Below are positions 48,361-57,688 of a stretch of 64,000 nucleotides of DNA, piece after piece. This DNA is from Caldibacillus debilis DSM 16016 (lineage in GTDB: Bacteria; Bacillota; Bacilli; Bacillales; Caldibacillaceae): positions 178,789 through 242,788 of the forward strand of contig NZ_KB912891.1 of NCBI RefSeq assembly GCF_000383875.1, in the 5' to 3' direction. Position 1 is the stretch's first letter, and every line of letters begins with the position of its first letter. Both the position numbers and the translations under genes were made by a program. The notes below the pieces were generated by a model. The model saw only the letters and a program-made list of their open reading frames with translations. It ran no database searches and was not told the DNA's origin.

Positions 48361-49212
48361 GTGGCAAAAGAAATATTCTTTTTCTTGTACAGGGACGTCT
48401 TGATCGGGTTGTCATCCCTCCGTTATCGTTTCCTTTTCTGTCTCATGATGTTTACGGCGATGGCCATCCTTTCCGTCTACCAGCTGCAAACTTCGGCCGA
48501 GCTCCTGGGTATGGACCGAAACATGCTGACGTATACGGATCTATTGTTTTCCCTTTTCCAAGGCGTTGATTATGAAATTGTCGAAAAAAAATTTTTGCCC
48601 TTCCCTTTTTCATGGTTCCTGTTGCAGATGATGATTCCCTTTCTTTTAGGGGCGTATGCGCGGGATGACCTTTTCTTGCATACCTCCTTCTTGTTCGTCC
48701 GGGCGAAAAGACGATTGTCCATCTGGCTGGCCAAAGTGCTTTTTTCCCTCTTGGCCGTCATCCTTGTCTTTCTTTCCTTTCTTGCCGTCTCTTGGCTGAT
48801 CGCCGCGGTTTTTTTCTCGCCTGACATCGGCTTTCGGGAATATGGCGACGCGAAAATAAAACCGGCCATCGGCGGGGGATGGTCGGCCGTCCGGCTGACT
48901 TGGCTGACCATCGCCTTACCCTTTCTTTTAAACCTGTGCGGCGCCGCGGTATATACGATGTTTTCCCTTCTTATCCGGCCGGTCTACTTGTTCCTCATCT
49001 TAGCGTCGATCTACATATTATCGGTATATACCGCCAATCCGTTTCTTCCGGGAAGCTACGGGATGATTTTGCGCCACGGGATGTTTGAACCGGCGAGGGG
49101 GTTTTCCACGGCCGCATGCGTCATGTATTTTTCCGTCACCCTTCTTGCGGCGGGCGTGATCGGCTACCGCCTGTTTAAAAGAGCGGACATTTTGTATTTC
49201 GGAAAGGATTGA
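48361..49212 (+). CDS. ABC-2-type permease subunit 3 of an unassigned exporter
   Basis: 283 residues, six hydrophobic segments, including FLFCLMMFTAMAILSVYQ, WFLLQMMIPFLLGAYARDD and a final VMYFSVTLLAAGVIGYRLF. The RDDLFLHTSFLFVRAKRRLS segment after helix 2 resembles the ATPase-contacting loop of subunits 1 and 2. GTG lies 6-7 nt after AAGGAG and starts 3 nt after the previous stop. Three permeases to one ATPase suggests a hetero-oligomeric channel or alternative pairings. Confidence 0.75.
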   Translation: MAKEIFFFLYRDVLIGLSSLRYRFLFCLMMFTAMAILSVYQLQTSAELLGMDRNMLTYTDLLFSLFQGVDYEIVEKKFLPFPFSWFLLQMMIPFLLGAYARDDLFLHTSFLFVRAKRRLSIWLAKVLFSLLAVILVFLSFLAVSWLIAAVFFSPDIGFREYGDAKIKPAIGGGWSAVRLTWLTIALPFLLNLCGAAVYTMFSLLIRPVYLFLILASIYILSVYTANPFLPGSYGMILRHGMFEPARGFSTAACVMYFSVTLLAAGVIGYRLFKRADILYFGKD

Positions 49213-49217
49213 TCCCC

Positions 49218-49877
49218 ATGACTGACTATATCGTCATTGAACAATTGACGAAAAAGATTCAGGGAAACATCGTTTTGAACGATATAAGCATCAAATTGTC
49301 CAAGGGAAAAATTTACGGATTTCAGGGCAGGAACGGATCCGGAAAAACGATGCTGTTCCGCGCCATCGCCGGATTGATCCGGCCGACGCAAGGAAAAGTG
49401 ACCGTCAACGGAAAGGAAATCGGGAAGGATGTCTCCATCCCCGAAAACATCGGGATTCTGATCGAAAATCCGGGGTTTATTCCCGAATATACGGGGATGA
49501 AAAATTTGGAACTCCTTTCTTATATTCAAAGGAAAATCACGAAAAAAGAAGTGGCCGAAGCGTTGGAAAAAGTCGGGCTGGATCCGAAGGATAAACGAAA
49601 ATACAAAAAATATTCCTTAGGAATGAAACAAAGGCTCGGCATTGCCCAGGCCATTATGGAAAATCCCGATCTTATCATCCTGGATGAGCCGACGAATTCT
49701 TTGGATGAGGAAGGCGTGAAACTCCTCAACTCGCTGCTCGCACAATTAAAAAGGGAAGGAAAAACGGTTTTGATCGCCAGCCATGAACGGGAGTGGATCC
49801 GCGGCGTGGCGGATGAAATTTTCGTGATGGATGGCGGGAAGATCGTCGGCCATGAGGTGATCTCCGGTGAAGGGTAA
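49218..49877 (+). CDS. ABC transporter ATPase of the unassigned exporter
   Basis: 219-residue ATPase with Walker A GRNGSGKT, signature YSLGMKQR, Walker B LIILDEPTNSLDEEG and switch His in IASHERE. SLGMKQR and the single-domain size place it with DRA-type drug and bacteriocin-immunity exporters. ATG 49218 lies 9 nt after AAAGGA; the ATG is preceded in frame by TTG 49209, which would leave too little space. Confidence 0.9.
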   Translation: MTDYIVIEQLTKKIQGNIVLNDISIKLSKGKIYGFQGRNGSGKTMLFRAIAGLIRPTQGKVTVNGKEIGKDVSIPENIGILIENPGFIPEYTGMKNLELLSYIQRKITKKEVAEALEKVGLDPKDKRKYKKYSLGMKQRLGIAQAIMENPDLIILDEPTNSLDEEGVKLLNSLLAQLKREGKTVLIASHEREWIRGVADEIFVMDGGKIVGHEVISGEG

Positions 49878-50376
49878 AAAGCTGTTCTTCTTTTTGTTCA
49901 TCCCCCTCTTCCTTATCATCGTCGTTTTCAGTTTCTACCGCTATCAGGAAGTGAATCGCCCGCACCGGAATTATCAAATCGTCGAAAAGACCGAAAAAAT
50001 CGGCCGTCCGTTTTCCCATCAGGAAGTGGCTTACATCTTTCAAACTCCCGAAGTGCGCTCCCGTGATGATTATGATCTTTATGTCATTCCTTTGGTCATC
50101 GAGAATCGTTCCGGACAAACGGTTTCTTTTCCGATTGAATCTTTTATTCTGCTCGCGGATCACTTCCAAACCCAAGTGGATCTGGAACAATTTTATTCGG
50201 AACCAATTAACCGGGAAGCGGGTCAAGGGATTCCGCCGGACGGAAAGAAAGAATTCCGGTTGACCTTCACCCTCGACAAAGAGGACCCCTCCAGGGACAG
50301 GGTGGAACTGTACTTTCTCCGATACGACGGCGGGAAAATGTATAAACATAAATTGGATTTGTCTGGACCGCATTGA
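49867..50376 (+). CDS. Membrane-anchored extracytoplasmic protein, exporter cluster
   Basis: 169 residues, family not recognised. A Lys-rich start and one helix at about 6-24 (FFFLFIPLFLIIVVFSF) are followed by an outside domain of beta-strand character: YDLYVIPLVIENRSGQTVSF resembles immunoglobulin-like domains of the DUF4352 type. GTG start follows GAGGTG and overlaps the ATPase gene by 11 bp, so it is translated with the exporter. A role as immunity or accessory protein is inference. Confidence 0.75.
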   Translation: MKGKKLFFFLFIPLFLIIVVFSFYRYQEVNRPHRNYQIVEKTEKIGRPFSHQEVAYIFQTPEVRSRDDYDLYVIPLVIENRSGQTVSFPIESFILLADHFQTQVDLEQFYSEPINREAGQGIPPDGKKEFRLTFTLDKEDPSRDRVELYFLRYDGGKMYKHKLDLSGPH

Positions 50377-50409
50377 TCTTACCCGGAGTTTGCCAAAGAA
50401 GGTGGTAAT

Positions 50410-51291
50410 TTGAAAGGAAAGCAATGGATCACCGGCATCCTATTGGGCCTGGTTGTTGTTGTCTTTATCGTTTATGAATTGGGGGTTTTTCAGCATACCC
50501 AAGGCGGGGGGACAGAAAAAAACCAATCCGGAAAGGGAGAGAATATAAATATAAACGAGGCCATAGACGAACAAATCGAGAATAATTCCAAATATCCGGA
50601 CAAGGAAACCATTGTAAAAAAGATCATCCACGGTTATCAAAATTTTACAACCTTGGAGGGCGAATACGAGACTTATTCCTCGGATCCCGTGCCAACCGTG
50701 TCCAAGACCTGGTACGCCATCGACGCGGAAAAACAAAAATCGATCAGGATCCTGTATGATCATAACGAAAAAATTTCCACGGTAATCTGGGATGAGGAAC
50801 AATTAAAATGCATGTCTTTTAATGAAACAGAGCGAACCTACACCGAACTTGAGCTGAAAAAAAAGGAGAAAAATGAGAAAGAAGATAAAGAGCTTAGTAA
50901 GTTTGAAAAACTTTATGGTTCCCGGGCACCCGTAGAACGAGAATTATTTACAGCTGGGGGTTTTGCTGTTTCTTCCGAATATGTCCTTTATCTCATGAAT
51001 TTCAGGAATTGGGATTATCACGAAGGGAAATGTATGGATCTGCCATGTTATCAATTACAGGGGAAAATAACGGATTCTGGAGATATGAACGGCCCCTTTG
51101 AGATGCAAGTGGAAAAGAACACCGGGACTGTCATCGGATTTAAAGTTTTCGACGACCAGAAGCGGGTGAAATATTCGTTTACGACAAAGATGATCAAAAT
51201 CGATCAGCCGCTGGACGAGACCCTCTTTACGAAAGGGACGGCAGGGTATAAAAAATTGGAACCGATGGACCCCAGCGACTTCGACTTTTAA
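50410..51291 (+). CDS. Membrane-anchored LolA-like protein, exporter cluster
   Basis: 293 residues, family not firmly recognised. One N-terminal helix at 8-25 (TGILLGLVVVVFIVYELG), then a polar linker and an outside domain. Features such as IIHGYQNFTTLEGEYETY, KTWYAIDAEKQKSIRILYD, VIWDEEQLKCMSF and a late TGTVIGFKVFDDQ resemble the LolA/LppX-like lipid-carrier fold of anchored Bacillus proteins. A TTG start follows AAGAAGGTGG. Two cysteines (CMDLPCYQL) could form a disulfide. Last gene of the cluster; a terminator follows. Confidence 0.72.
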   Translation: MKGKQWITGILLGLVVVVFIVYELGVFQHTQGGGTEKNQSGKGENININEAIDEQIENNSKYPDKETIVKKIIHGYQNFTTLEGEYETYSSDPVPTVSKTWYAIDAEKQKSIRILYDHNEKISTVIWDEEQLKCMSFNETERTYTELELKKKEKNEKEDKELSKFEKLYGSRAPVERELFTAGGFAVSSEYVLYLMNFRNWDYHEGKCMDLPCYQLQGKITDSGDMNGPFEMQVEKNTGTVIGFKVFDDQKRVKYSFTTKMIKIDQPLDETLFTKGTAGYKKLEPMDPSDFDF

Positions 51292-51314
51292 GTGATTCCG
51301 GATCGGAACAGGAA

Positions 51315-51351
51315 AAAAGAGGATCCCGAAATCCTTTTCGGATCCTCTTTT
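51315..51351 (+). terminator. Terminator of the exporter cluster
   Basis: AAAAGAGGATCC pairs perfectly with GGATCCTCTTTT around a 13-nt loop. Confidence 0.85.
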
Positions 51352-51536
51352 CGCTTCCCCGGCGTTTCGTTAAAGATTCGAAAGCGGCTTGCGAGTGGGG
51401 AATGCCTCCTCGCTTTCCATCAACGGATTTGTCCCGTCCATTTTTCTTTCCTTCGGGCCGGATCGGCCGTCCGGACGTCCCGCCAGCAGCCGGCAGGAAT
51501 CATTTTAGAAATCATCCATCCCGCGCATCTTGCGCA

Positions 51537-51764
51537 TTAAGTCCGGTCGGTCCGCGGTTCCGCGGAACGGCTTCTCTCCTCATTGGGGACGAAAAGGAGA
51601 CCGATGTTGATCAGCCCGGCGATCCCGACAATGCCAAAAATAAAACGGGCGATACCTTCGCCGAACAGGGCGGTCACGAAATCATATTGAAAAAATCCGA
51701 CCAGTCCCCAGTTGATGGCCCCGATGATGGTTAAGACGAGACAAATTCTTTGCAATACGCTCAT
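51537..51764 (-). CDS. yuzA: DUF378 family membrane protein (YuzA)
   Basis: 75-residue protein with two helices (residues 6-28 and 38-60) and the DUF378 hallmark IGAINWGLVGFFQYDFVTALFG split over both, plus a charged tail. Function unknown. It lies beside yugJ and pgi as in B. subtilis, here on the opposite strand from them. Strong ribosome binding site GAAGGAGG precedes its ATG. Confidence 0.92.
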   Translation of the reverse strand: MSVLQRICLVLTIIGAINWGLVGFFQYDFVTALFGEGIARFIFGIVGIAGLINIGLLFVPNEERSRSAEPRTDRT

Positions 51765-51887
51765 GAAAAATCCTCCTTCGAATGATTATTACGGTACTTA
51801 GGATGGTTAAAATTCACAAATTCTATGCATCGGAAATTTTCCATCCCGGTTTTCATGTATTAAAATATCGATGAGGAGGGATGAAAG

Positions 51888-53051
51888 ATGGATTCCTTTG
51901 TTTTTCAAAACCCGACAAAATTGATATTCGGCCGGGGGCAAATTCAAGCTTTGCGGGATGAGATCCCGAAATACGGGAAAAAGCTCCTCCTTGTCTATGG
52001 CGGCGGGAGCATCAAACGAAACGGTTTGTACGACGAAGTGATGCAAATCCTAAAAGAAATCGGCGCGGAAGTCTTCGAGCTGCCGGGGGTGGAGCCGAAC
52101 CCGAGGATCACCACCGTCCGAAAAGGGGTGGACATTTGCAAGAAGGAAAAGATCGAATTTTTGCTGGCGGTCGGCGGAGGAAGCGTCATCGACTGCACGA
52201 AGGCGATCGCGGCCGGGGCCATGTATGAAGGCGACCCTTGGGATATCGTCGTCAAAAAGGCGAAACCGGAGGCGGCCCTTCCTTTGGGAACGGTGCTGAC
52301 CCTGGCGGCCACCGGGTCGGAAATGAACAGCGGTTCCGTCATCACCAACTGGGAAACGAAGGAAAAATACGGTTGGGGTTCGCCCCTCGTCTATCCGAAG
52401 TTTTCCATTTTGGATCCGGTCTATACCTTTACCGTTCCCCGCGATCAGACGGTTTACGGCATCGTCGATATGATGTCCCATGTTTTTGAACATTATTTCC
52501 ACCATGCCGCGAACACCCCTCTGCAAGACCGGTTCTGCGAATCCCTTTTGACCACCATCATGGAAACGGCGCCGAAACTGGTCGATGATTTGGAAAATTA
52601 CGAATACCGGGAAACGATCCTGTATTGCGGGACGATGGCTTTAAACGGCATGGTGCAAATGGGCTTCCGGGGCGATTGGGCGACCCACAATATCGAACAT
52701 GCGGTTTCCGCCGCATTTGATATTCCCCATGGGGGCGGATTGGCCATCTTGTTCCCGAATTGGATGAAGCATGTCCTTCCGGTCAACCCGCAACGGTTCA
52801 AACAGCTGGCCGTCCGGGTATTCGGCGTGGATCCGGCGAATAAAACCGACGAGGAAGCGGGACTGGAAGGAATCGAAAGGCTGCGGGAATTCTGGAACTC
52901 CCTCGGCGCCCCGAGCCGTTTGAGGGATTACGGCATCGGCGAAAAGGATTTGCCCCTTTTGGCGGATATCGCCATGAAACGAGGGGAATTCGGGAATTTC
53001 AAAAAGCTGACGAGGGACGATGTGTTGGCCATCTACCGGGCATCCTTATGA
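51888..53051 (+). CDS. yugJ: Iron-containing NADH-dependent alcohol (butanol) dehydrogenase
   Basis: 387-residue group III alcohol dehydrogenase of the YugJ/YugK/BdhA family, reducing aldehydes to alcohols with NAD(P)H. The nucleotide site [16 protein letters not shown] is near 95, and the metal ligands lie in [32 protein letters not shown] and the following LFPNWMKH segments. It probably disposes of excess reducing power when oxygen is short. ATG follows GAGGAGGGATGAAAG. pgi is 118 nt downstream. Confidence 0.93.
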   Translation: MDSFVFQNPTKLIFGRGQIQALRDEIPKYGKKLLLVYGGGSIKRNGLYDEVMQILKEIGAEVFELPGVEPNPRITTVRKGVDICKKEKIEFLLAVGGGSVIDCTKAIAAGAMYEGDPWDIVVKKAKPEAALPLGTVLTLAATGSEMNSGSVITNWETKEKYGWGSPLVYPKFSILDPVYTFTVPRDQTVYGIVDMMSHVFEHYFHHAANTPLQDRFCESLLTTIMETAPKLVDDLENYEYRETILYCGTMALNGMVQMGFRGDWATHNIEHAVSAAFDIPHGGGLAILFPNWMKHVLPVNPQRFKQLAVRVFGVDPANKTDEEAGLEGIERLREFWNSLGAPSRLRDYGIGEKDLPLLADIAMKRGEFGNFKKLTRDDVLAIYRASL

Positions 53052-53169
53052 ACGTCCGGACAGGGCTTGTTTCGTTTTTGAACGCTCCCTGGCTGCCGGC
53101 GGGGCGGCATGGATGAAGAAATGACCGAAAAAAGGAAAGCAAATCTTTGGCAAGGTACGGAGGTTTAAC

Positions 53170-54522
53170 ATGACACATATTCAATTTGATTATTCCAATG
53201 CTCTCCGCTTTTTTGGCGAACATGAATTGGCGCAAATGAACGATTTGGTCAAAGTCAGCCATCAGGCATTGCACGAAAAAACCGGCGCGGGAAACGATTT
53301 TTTAGGCTGGATCGATTGGCCCCTCCATTATGACAAGGAAGAATTCTCGCGAATTTTAAAATGCGCGGAAAAAATCCGGAACGATTCCGATGTGCTGCTC
53401 GTCATCGGCATCGGCGGTTCCTATCTCGGTGCCAGGGCCGCGATTGAAATGCTGAACCACAGCTTTTACAACGTTTTGCCGAAGGAAAAAAGAAAATCCC
53501 CGCAGATTATTTTTGCCGGCAACAATATCAGCTCCACCTACCTGCATGATGTGATCGACCTGTTGGACGGCAAGGATTGGTCGATCAACGTCATCTCCAA
53601 ATCGGGGACGACGACGGAACCGGCCATCGCCTTTCGGATTTTCCGCAAATTGCTGATCGAAAAATACGGCGAAGAAGAGGCCCGGAAACGGATATATGCC
53701 ACCACCGACAAAAAGAAGGGGGCGCTGAAAACCTTCGCCGATGCGGAAGGCTATGAAACCTTCGTCATCCCGGATGACGTGGGCGGCCGCTATTCGGTTT
53801 TGACCGCCGTCGGCCTGCTGCCGATCGCCGCGAGCGGGGCGGACGTCGCCCAAATCATGGCGGGCGCCCGGCAGGCGATGGAGGACTTCAGCCATTCGGA
53901 ATTGGGAAAAAATATCGCCTATCAATACGCCGCCATCCGAAACATTTTGTACAACAAAGGAAAAACGGTGGAATTGCTGATCAATTACGAACCCGGGCTG
54001 CAATATTTCGCCGAATGGTGGAAGCAGCTGTTCGGGGAAAGCGAAGGCAAGGATGGAAAGGGCATCTATCCTTCCTCGGCGAATTTTTCCACGGATCTCC
54101 ATTCGCTGGGGCAATATATCCAGGAAGGGCGCAGGGATCTTTTCGAAACGGTCCTTCACGTGGAATCCCCGCGGCATGAACTTGTGATCGAAGCGGAAGC
54201 GAACGATTTGGACGGCTTGAATTATTTGGCCGGAAAAACGGTGGATTTTGTAAATAAAAAAGCCTTTGAAGGCACCTTGCTCGCCCATACCGACGGGGAC
54301 GTGCCGAATTTGGTCGTCAAAATTCCAAAAATGGACGAATACACCTTCGGCTATTTGGTGTACTTTTTTGAAAAGGCCTGCGCCATGAGCGGCTATTTGT
54401 TGGGTGTCAATCCCTTCGACCAGCCGGGGGTGGAGGCCTATAAAAGAAACATGTTCGCCCTGTTGGGAAAACCGGGCTTCGAAGAAAAGAAAAAGGAATT
54501 GGAAAAACGTTTGAATCAATAA
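53170..54522 (+). CDS. pgi: Glucose-6-phosphate isomerase
   Basis: Interconverts glucose-6-phosphate and fructose-6-phosphate in glycolysis. 450 residues, the usual Bacillus length. SIS-fold sugar-phosphate elements [18 protein letters not shown] and [15 protein letters not shown], the family signature [19 protein letters not shown] and the second signature [13 protein letters not shown] are intact. ATG follows ACGGAGGTTTAAC. It receives glucose-6-phosphate released by the 6-phospho-beta-glucosidase at 23313. Confidence 0.97.
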   Translation: MTHIQFDYSNALRFFGEHELAQMNDLVKVSHQALHEKTGAGNDFLGWIDWPLHYDKEEFSRILKCAEKIRNDSDVLLVIGIGGSYLGARAAIEMLNHSFYNVLPKEKRKSPQIIFAGNNISSTYLHDVIDLLDGKDWSINVISKSGTTTEPAIAFRIFRKLLIEKYGEEEARKRIYATTDKKKGALKTFADAEGYETFVIPDDVGGRYSVLTAVGLLPIAASGADVAQIMAGARQAMEDFSHSELGKNIAYQYAAIRNILYNKGKTVELLINYEPGLQYFAEWWKQLFGESEGKDGKGIYPSSANFSTDLHSLGQYIQEGRRDLFETVLHVESPRHELVIEAEANDLDGLNYLAGKTVDFVNKKAFEGTLLAHTDGDVPNLVVKIPKMDEYTFGYLVYFFEKACAMSGYLLGVNPFDQPGVEAYKRNMFALLGKPGFEEKKKELEKRLNQ

Positions 54523-54536
54523 GGAAAGGAAAGATG

Positions 54537-54573
54537 ACCGCCTGAACGCCCATACGGCGTCCGGCGGTTTTTC
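54537..54573 (+). terminator. Terminator of pgi
   Basis: ACCGCC...CGCC pairs with GGCG...GGCGGT in a two-part stem, followed by TTTTTCG. Confidence 0.75.
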
Positions 54574-55008
54574 GTTTTTGCTAAAAAGGCTTCCGGCTGC
54601 AAACGGCGGACGGCAAGGACAGGGCCGCAGGCGCAAACGTTGAAGTCCAGGAATTTGTGTAGTAAAAAGGGTGCAATGCGTTCCATTTCCGGAAAGGCGA
54701 TGTTCCCGTACCGGGAGCGGGATTTTACACAAATGGGCGGACTTGGTCGCGCAAACCTCCCCATTCCTCGGTTTTCGGAGGGGGAGCAAACCGATTTTAC
54801 GGCGGCCGAACGGACGGCGGGCTGCGGGACGGAGCCGCGGCGAACGGGGCGAAAAACGGGAGATCTTGCCTGAACGGCATCTCCCTTCGTTTAAAACATT
54901 GCCCCGGAAAGAGGGCATGGAATCTTCGATCGGGAAATTGTATGGTAAAAGGAGAGGAAAATATTTTCCGTCATTCGGGGAAATAAAATCAAGAAAGGGA
55001 TGGGAAAG
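54574..55008. other. Spacer between pgi and the dipeptidase gene
   Basis: No gene visible. A second hairpin (GGGAGAT / ATCTCCC with an inner GCC/GGC) ends near 54887 with a weak T tract. Confidence 0.45.
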
Positions 55009-55935
55009 ATGCAAGTGATCGACCTGCATTGCGATGTTTTGCTGAAATTGTCCCAAGGGAAGGGAAAACTGCGATTCAGGGATTCCAAAGAGCTGGACGT
55101 GAATTTCGAGCGGCTCCGGAAAGGGAAAGTGAAAGTCCAGTTTTTCGCCGTCTTCCTTGAGCCGGAGATCCCGGCGGAACAAAAATTTGTCGAGGCCCTT
55201 AACCAAATCGATTATTTTTATGAAGAAGTTCTAAAGAAAAATCCGGAAATGAAGCATATTAAAGAATGGGCCGACATTGAAAAGCTGAAGGAGGGCGAGA
55301 TCGGCGCGGTCCTGACGCTGGAAGGGGCGGACGCCATCGGCAATGATTTGATGAAGCTGCGGACCCTTTACCGGCTGGGCGTGAAATTGGTCGGTTTGAC
55401 CTGGAATTTTGCCAACTATGCCGCGGACGGCGTGATGGAAGAACGGGGCGGGGGCCTCACCCGGTTTGGAAAAGAAGTGGTCCGGCTGAACAATGAGCAG
55501 AAAGTATTTACCGATGTCTCCCATCTGTCCGAAAGGGGATTTTGGGAGGTGATGGAATTGGCCGACTATCCGATCGCCAGCCATTCCAACGCGAAATCGC
55601 TCTGCAATCATCCCCGCAATCTGACGGATGAGCAGGCGAAAGCGTTGTTCCAAAAAGGCGGGATGGTCCACGTCGTTTACAATCCCCCCTTCATTAAAGA
55701 AAGCGGCAACGCTTCCATCGGTGACCTGGTCCGGCATATCGACCATTTTTGTTCCTTGGGCGGAGTGAAACAGATCGGGTTGGGTTCCGATTTCGATGGG
55801 ATCGAGAAGAAAGTGAAGAATTTGGAGGATGCCTCAAAAACCCAGAATTTAATCCTGGCGCTTTTGAAATACTATAAGGAAGACGAGGTCAAGGGATTCG
55901 CCTATAGGAATTTCCTGGAACATTTGCCGAAATGA
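55009..55935 (+). CDS. Membrane-type dipeptidase, peptidase family M19
   Basis: 308-residue binuclear zinc dipeptidase of the renal dipeptidase family, able to cleave dipeptides including D-amino acid or beta-lactam-like substrates. The HxD pair is in VIDLHCDVLLKL at the N-terminus, the bridging Glu in AVLTLEGADAI near 100, and further ligands in YPIASHSNAKSLCNHPRNL near 190; IGLGSDFDGIE closes the active site. ATG 55009 lies 9 nt after AGAAAGGG; the ATG at 55000 sits inside that site. No signal peptide, so cytosolic. Confidence 0.93.
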   Translation: MQVIDLHCDVLLKLSQGKGKLRFRDSKELDVNFERLRKGKVKVQFFAVFLEPEIPAEQKFVEALNQIDYFYEEVLKKNPEMKHIKEWADIEKLKEGEIGAVLTLEGADAIGNDLMKLRTLYRLGVKLVGLTWNFANYAADGVMEERGGGLTRFGKEVVRLNNEQKVFTDVSHLSERGFWEVMELADYPIASHSNAKSLCNHPRNLTDEQAKALFQKGGMVHVVYNPPFIKESGNASIGDLVRHIDHFCSLGGVKQIGLGSDFDGIEKKVKNLEDASKTQNLILALLKYYKEDEVKGFAYRNFLEHLPK

Positions 55936-56078
55936 AGCGGGACGGGCGTTTCCATCATGTAACCATGAAATTTTGTTTTTTTTACAAAATGTCCTAAATT
56001 TTTGTCCGAACGTTGGTTTATTTTCATTTAAAATAAAAATGGGCTTTCCAAAAGAAAAAACGATGGAGGGAAAGAGAA

Positions 56079-57119
56079 ATGAAAGCATTAACATTCGTTG
56101 CCCCGGGCAAGAAAGAATTGGTGGAAAAGCCGAAACCGGAAATCCAAAAACCGACGGATGCCATCGTGAGAATTACGAAAACGACGATCTGCGGCACCGA
56201 CCTGCACATCCTGGCCGGCGACGTCCCTGCCGTGACGAGCGGCCGTACGTTGGGCCATGAAGGGGTCGGGATCGTGGAAGAAGTCGGCGAAGGCGTGAAA
56301 AACTTTAAAAAGGGCGACCGCGTCCTGATTTCCTGCATCACCTCCTGCGGAAAATGCGAAAACTGCAAGAAGGGGCTGTATGCCCACTGCGAAGACGGCG
56401 GCTGGATCCTCGGCCATTTGATCGACGGGACGCAAGCGGAATATGTCCGGATTCCCCATGCGGACAACAGCTTGTACCACATTCCGGAAGGAACCGATGA
56501 AGAAGCCCTCGTCATGTTGAGCGATATTCTGCCCACCGGATTTGAAATCGGCGTTTTAAACGGAAAGGTGCAGCCCGGACATACGGTTGCGATCATCGGG
56601 GCCGGCCCGGTCGGGATGGCTGCGCTGTTGACCGCCCAATTCTATTCACCGGCGGAAATCATCATGGTCGATTTGGATGACAACCGTCTGGAAGTGTCCA
56701 AAACCTTCGGTGCGACCCATACCATTAACAGCAGTGACGGAAAAGCCGTGGAAAAGATCATGGAATACACCGGCGGAAAAGGCGTCGACGTGGCCATGGA
56801 AGCCGTCGGCATCCCCGCAACCTTCGACATTTGCCAACAAATTTTGAAACCGGGCGGATATTTGGCCAACCTCGGGGTCCATGGCAAACCGGTCGAATTC
56901 CATATCGAAAAACTTTGGATCTCCAACATCACGCTGACCACCGGCTTGGTGAACACCACCTCGACGCCGATGCTGCTAAAAACGGTCCAATCGAAAAAAT
57001 TGCGACCGGAAAAATTGATCACCCATCGTTTTGCCTTTAAAGACATTATGGAAGCTTATGAAATCTTTGGAAATGCGGCAAAAAATAAAGCCTTAAAGGT
57101 CATTATCTCCAACGATTGA
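56079..57119 (+). CDS. Zinc-dependent alcohol dehydrogenase, MDR family
   Basis: 346-residue medium-chain dehydrogenase. Catalytic zinc ligands are Cys in TTICGTDLHIL near 38 and His-Glu in GHEGVG near 62; structural zinc is held by four Cys in SCGKCENCKKGLYAHC near 92-106. The NAD site is AIIGAGPVGMAALL. The overall pattern resembles secondary-alcohol or 2,3-butanediol-type dehydrogenases, but the substrate cannot be fixed. ATG follows GGAGGGAAAG. It stands alone with its own terminator. Confidence 0.92.
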   Translation: MKALTFVAPGKKELVEKPKPEIQKPTDAIVRITKTTICGTDLHILAGDVPAVTSGRTLGHEGVGIVEEVGEGVKNFKKGDRVLISCITSCGKCENCKKGLYAHCEDGGWILGHLIDGTQAEYVRIPHADNSLYHIPEGTDEEALVMLSDILPTGFEIGVLNGKVQPGHTVAIIGAGPVGMAALLTAQFYSPAEIIMVDLDDNRLEVSKTFGATHTINSSDGKAVEKIMEYTGGKGVDVAMEAVGIPATFDICQQILKPGGYLANLGVHGKPVEFHIEKLWISNITLTTGLVNTTSTPMLLKTVQSKKLRPEKLITHRFAFKDIMEAYEIFGNAAKNKALKVIISND

Positions 57120-57140
57120 CCAGGATGAACTCTCGGCGAA

Positions 57141-57168
57141 GGGAGCGGACGTTTTCCGCTCTCTTTTT
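57141..57168 (+). terminator. Terminator of the zinc alcohol dehydrogenase gene
   Basis: GGGAGCGGA pairs with TCCGCTCTC, followed by five T. Confidence 0.85.
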
Positions 57169-57688
57169 AATTGCGAGGCTTGTTTGGTGGCGCGGCCGGA
57201 CAGCAGGAACTCCGTCATGCCGCCTGCGGGCTCCCGGAATCGCCGCGGGACTGGGTACTTAATATTCAGCCGCCCGCAATTTGAAATAGCGGACGGCGAA
57301 CCGCCGCCTCACTGCAGAAAAAGGGAAGAGGGCCAAATCTGCCAAAGGCACAACGGGCCCCCGATTGGGAAGGAGAAACCTGCCAACATAGGGTCGAAGG
57401 CTGTCCGCAATGATATGGCTCCCCTTAAGGCAGACAGGTTGCAAAATAAAAATCTATACGTTCTTAAGAGGAGTTTTTTATCTAATAATCATTGCGGGAT
57501 GGCAAAAAAACTGCCGGACGTCATCGCGGATACGTACCGAGTTTTTGTCCAATCATTGAGGGACAGCCCCTTCATTGGGTGCATATCCCTCCGTTATGCC
57601 CGGGGACTGCCGGCCCCGATGGCGGCCATGCCCTCCGGCGGGCCGGTTTTGCCGCGGGACGCTTCCGCCGCTTCATCGGCAGCCGGCT
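57169..57688. other. Spacer without a visible gene
   Basis: Short compositional frames only. I checked for T-box, SAM and guanidine riboswitch signatures and saw none. A GAGGAG near 57467 is not followed by a start codon in a usable frame. Confidence 0.45.

Noticed and set aside
53356-55206. 616-codon minus-strand open frame across pgi
   Set aside because: It is antisense to an unmistakable pgi, reads as low-information Phe/Gly/Arg-rich sequence, and runs into the spacer. It is a by-product of codon bias on the other strand.
57169-57688. Structured RNA in the spacer after the zinc alcohol dehydrogenase gene
   Set aside because: Several GC-rich short inverted matches exist, but none forms a known aptamer, and no gene follows on the plus strand.
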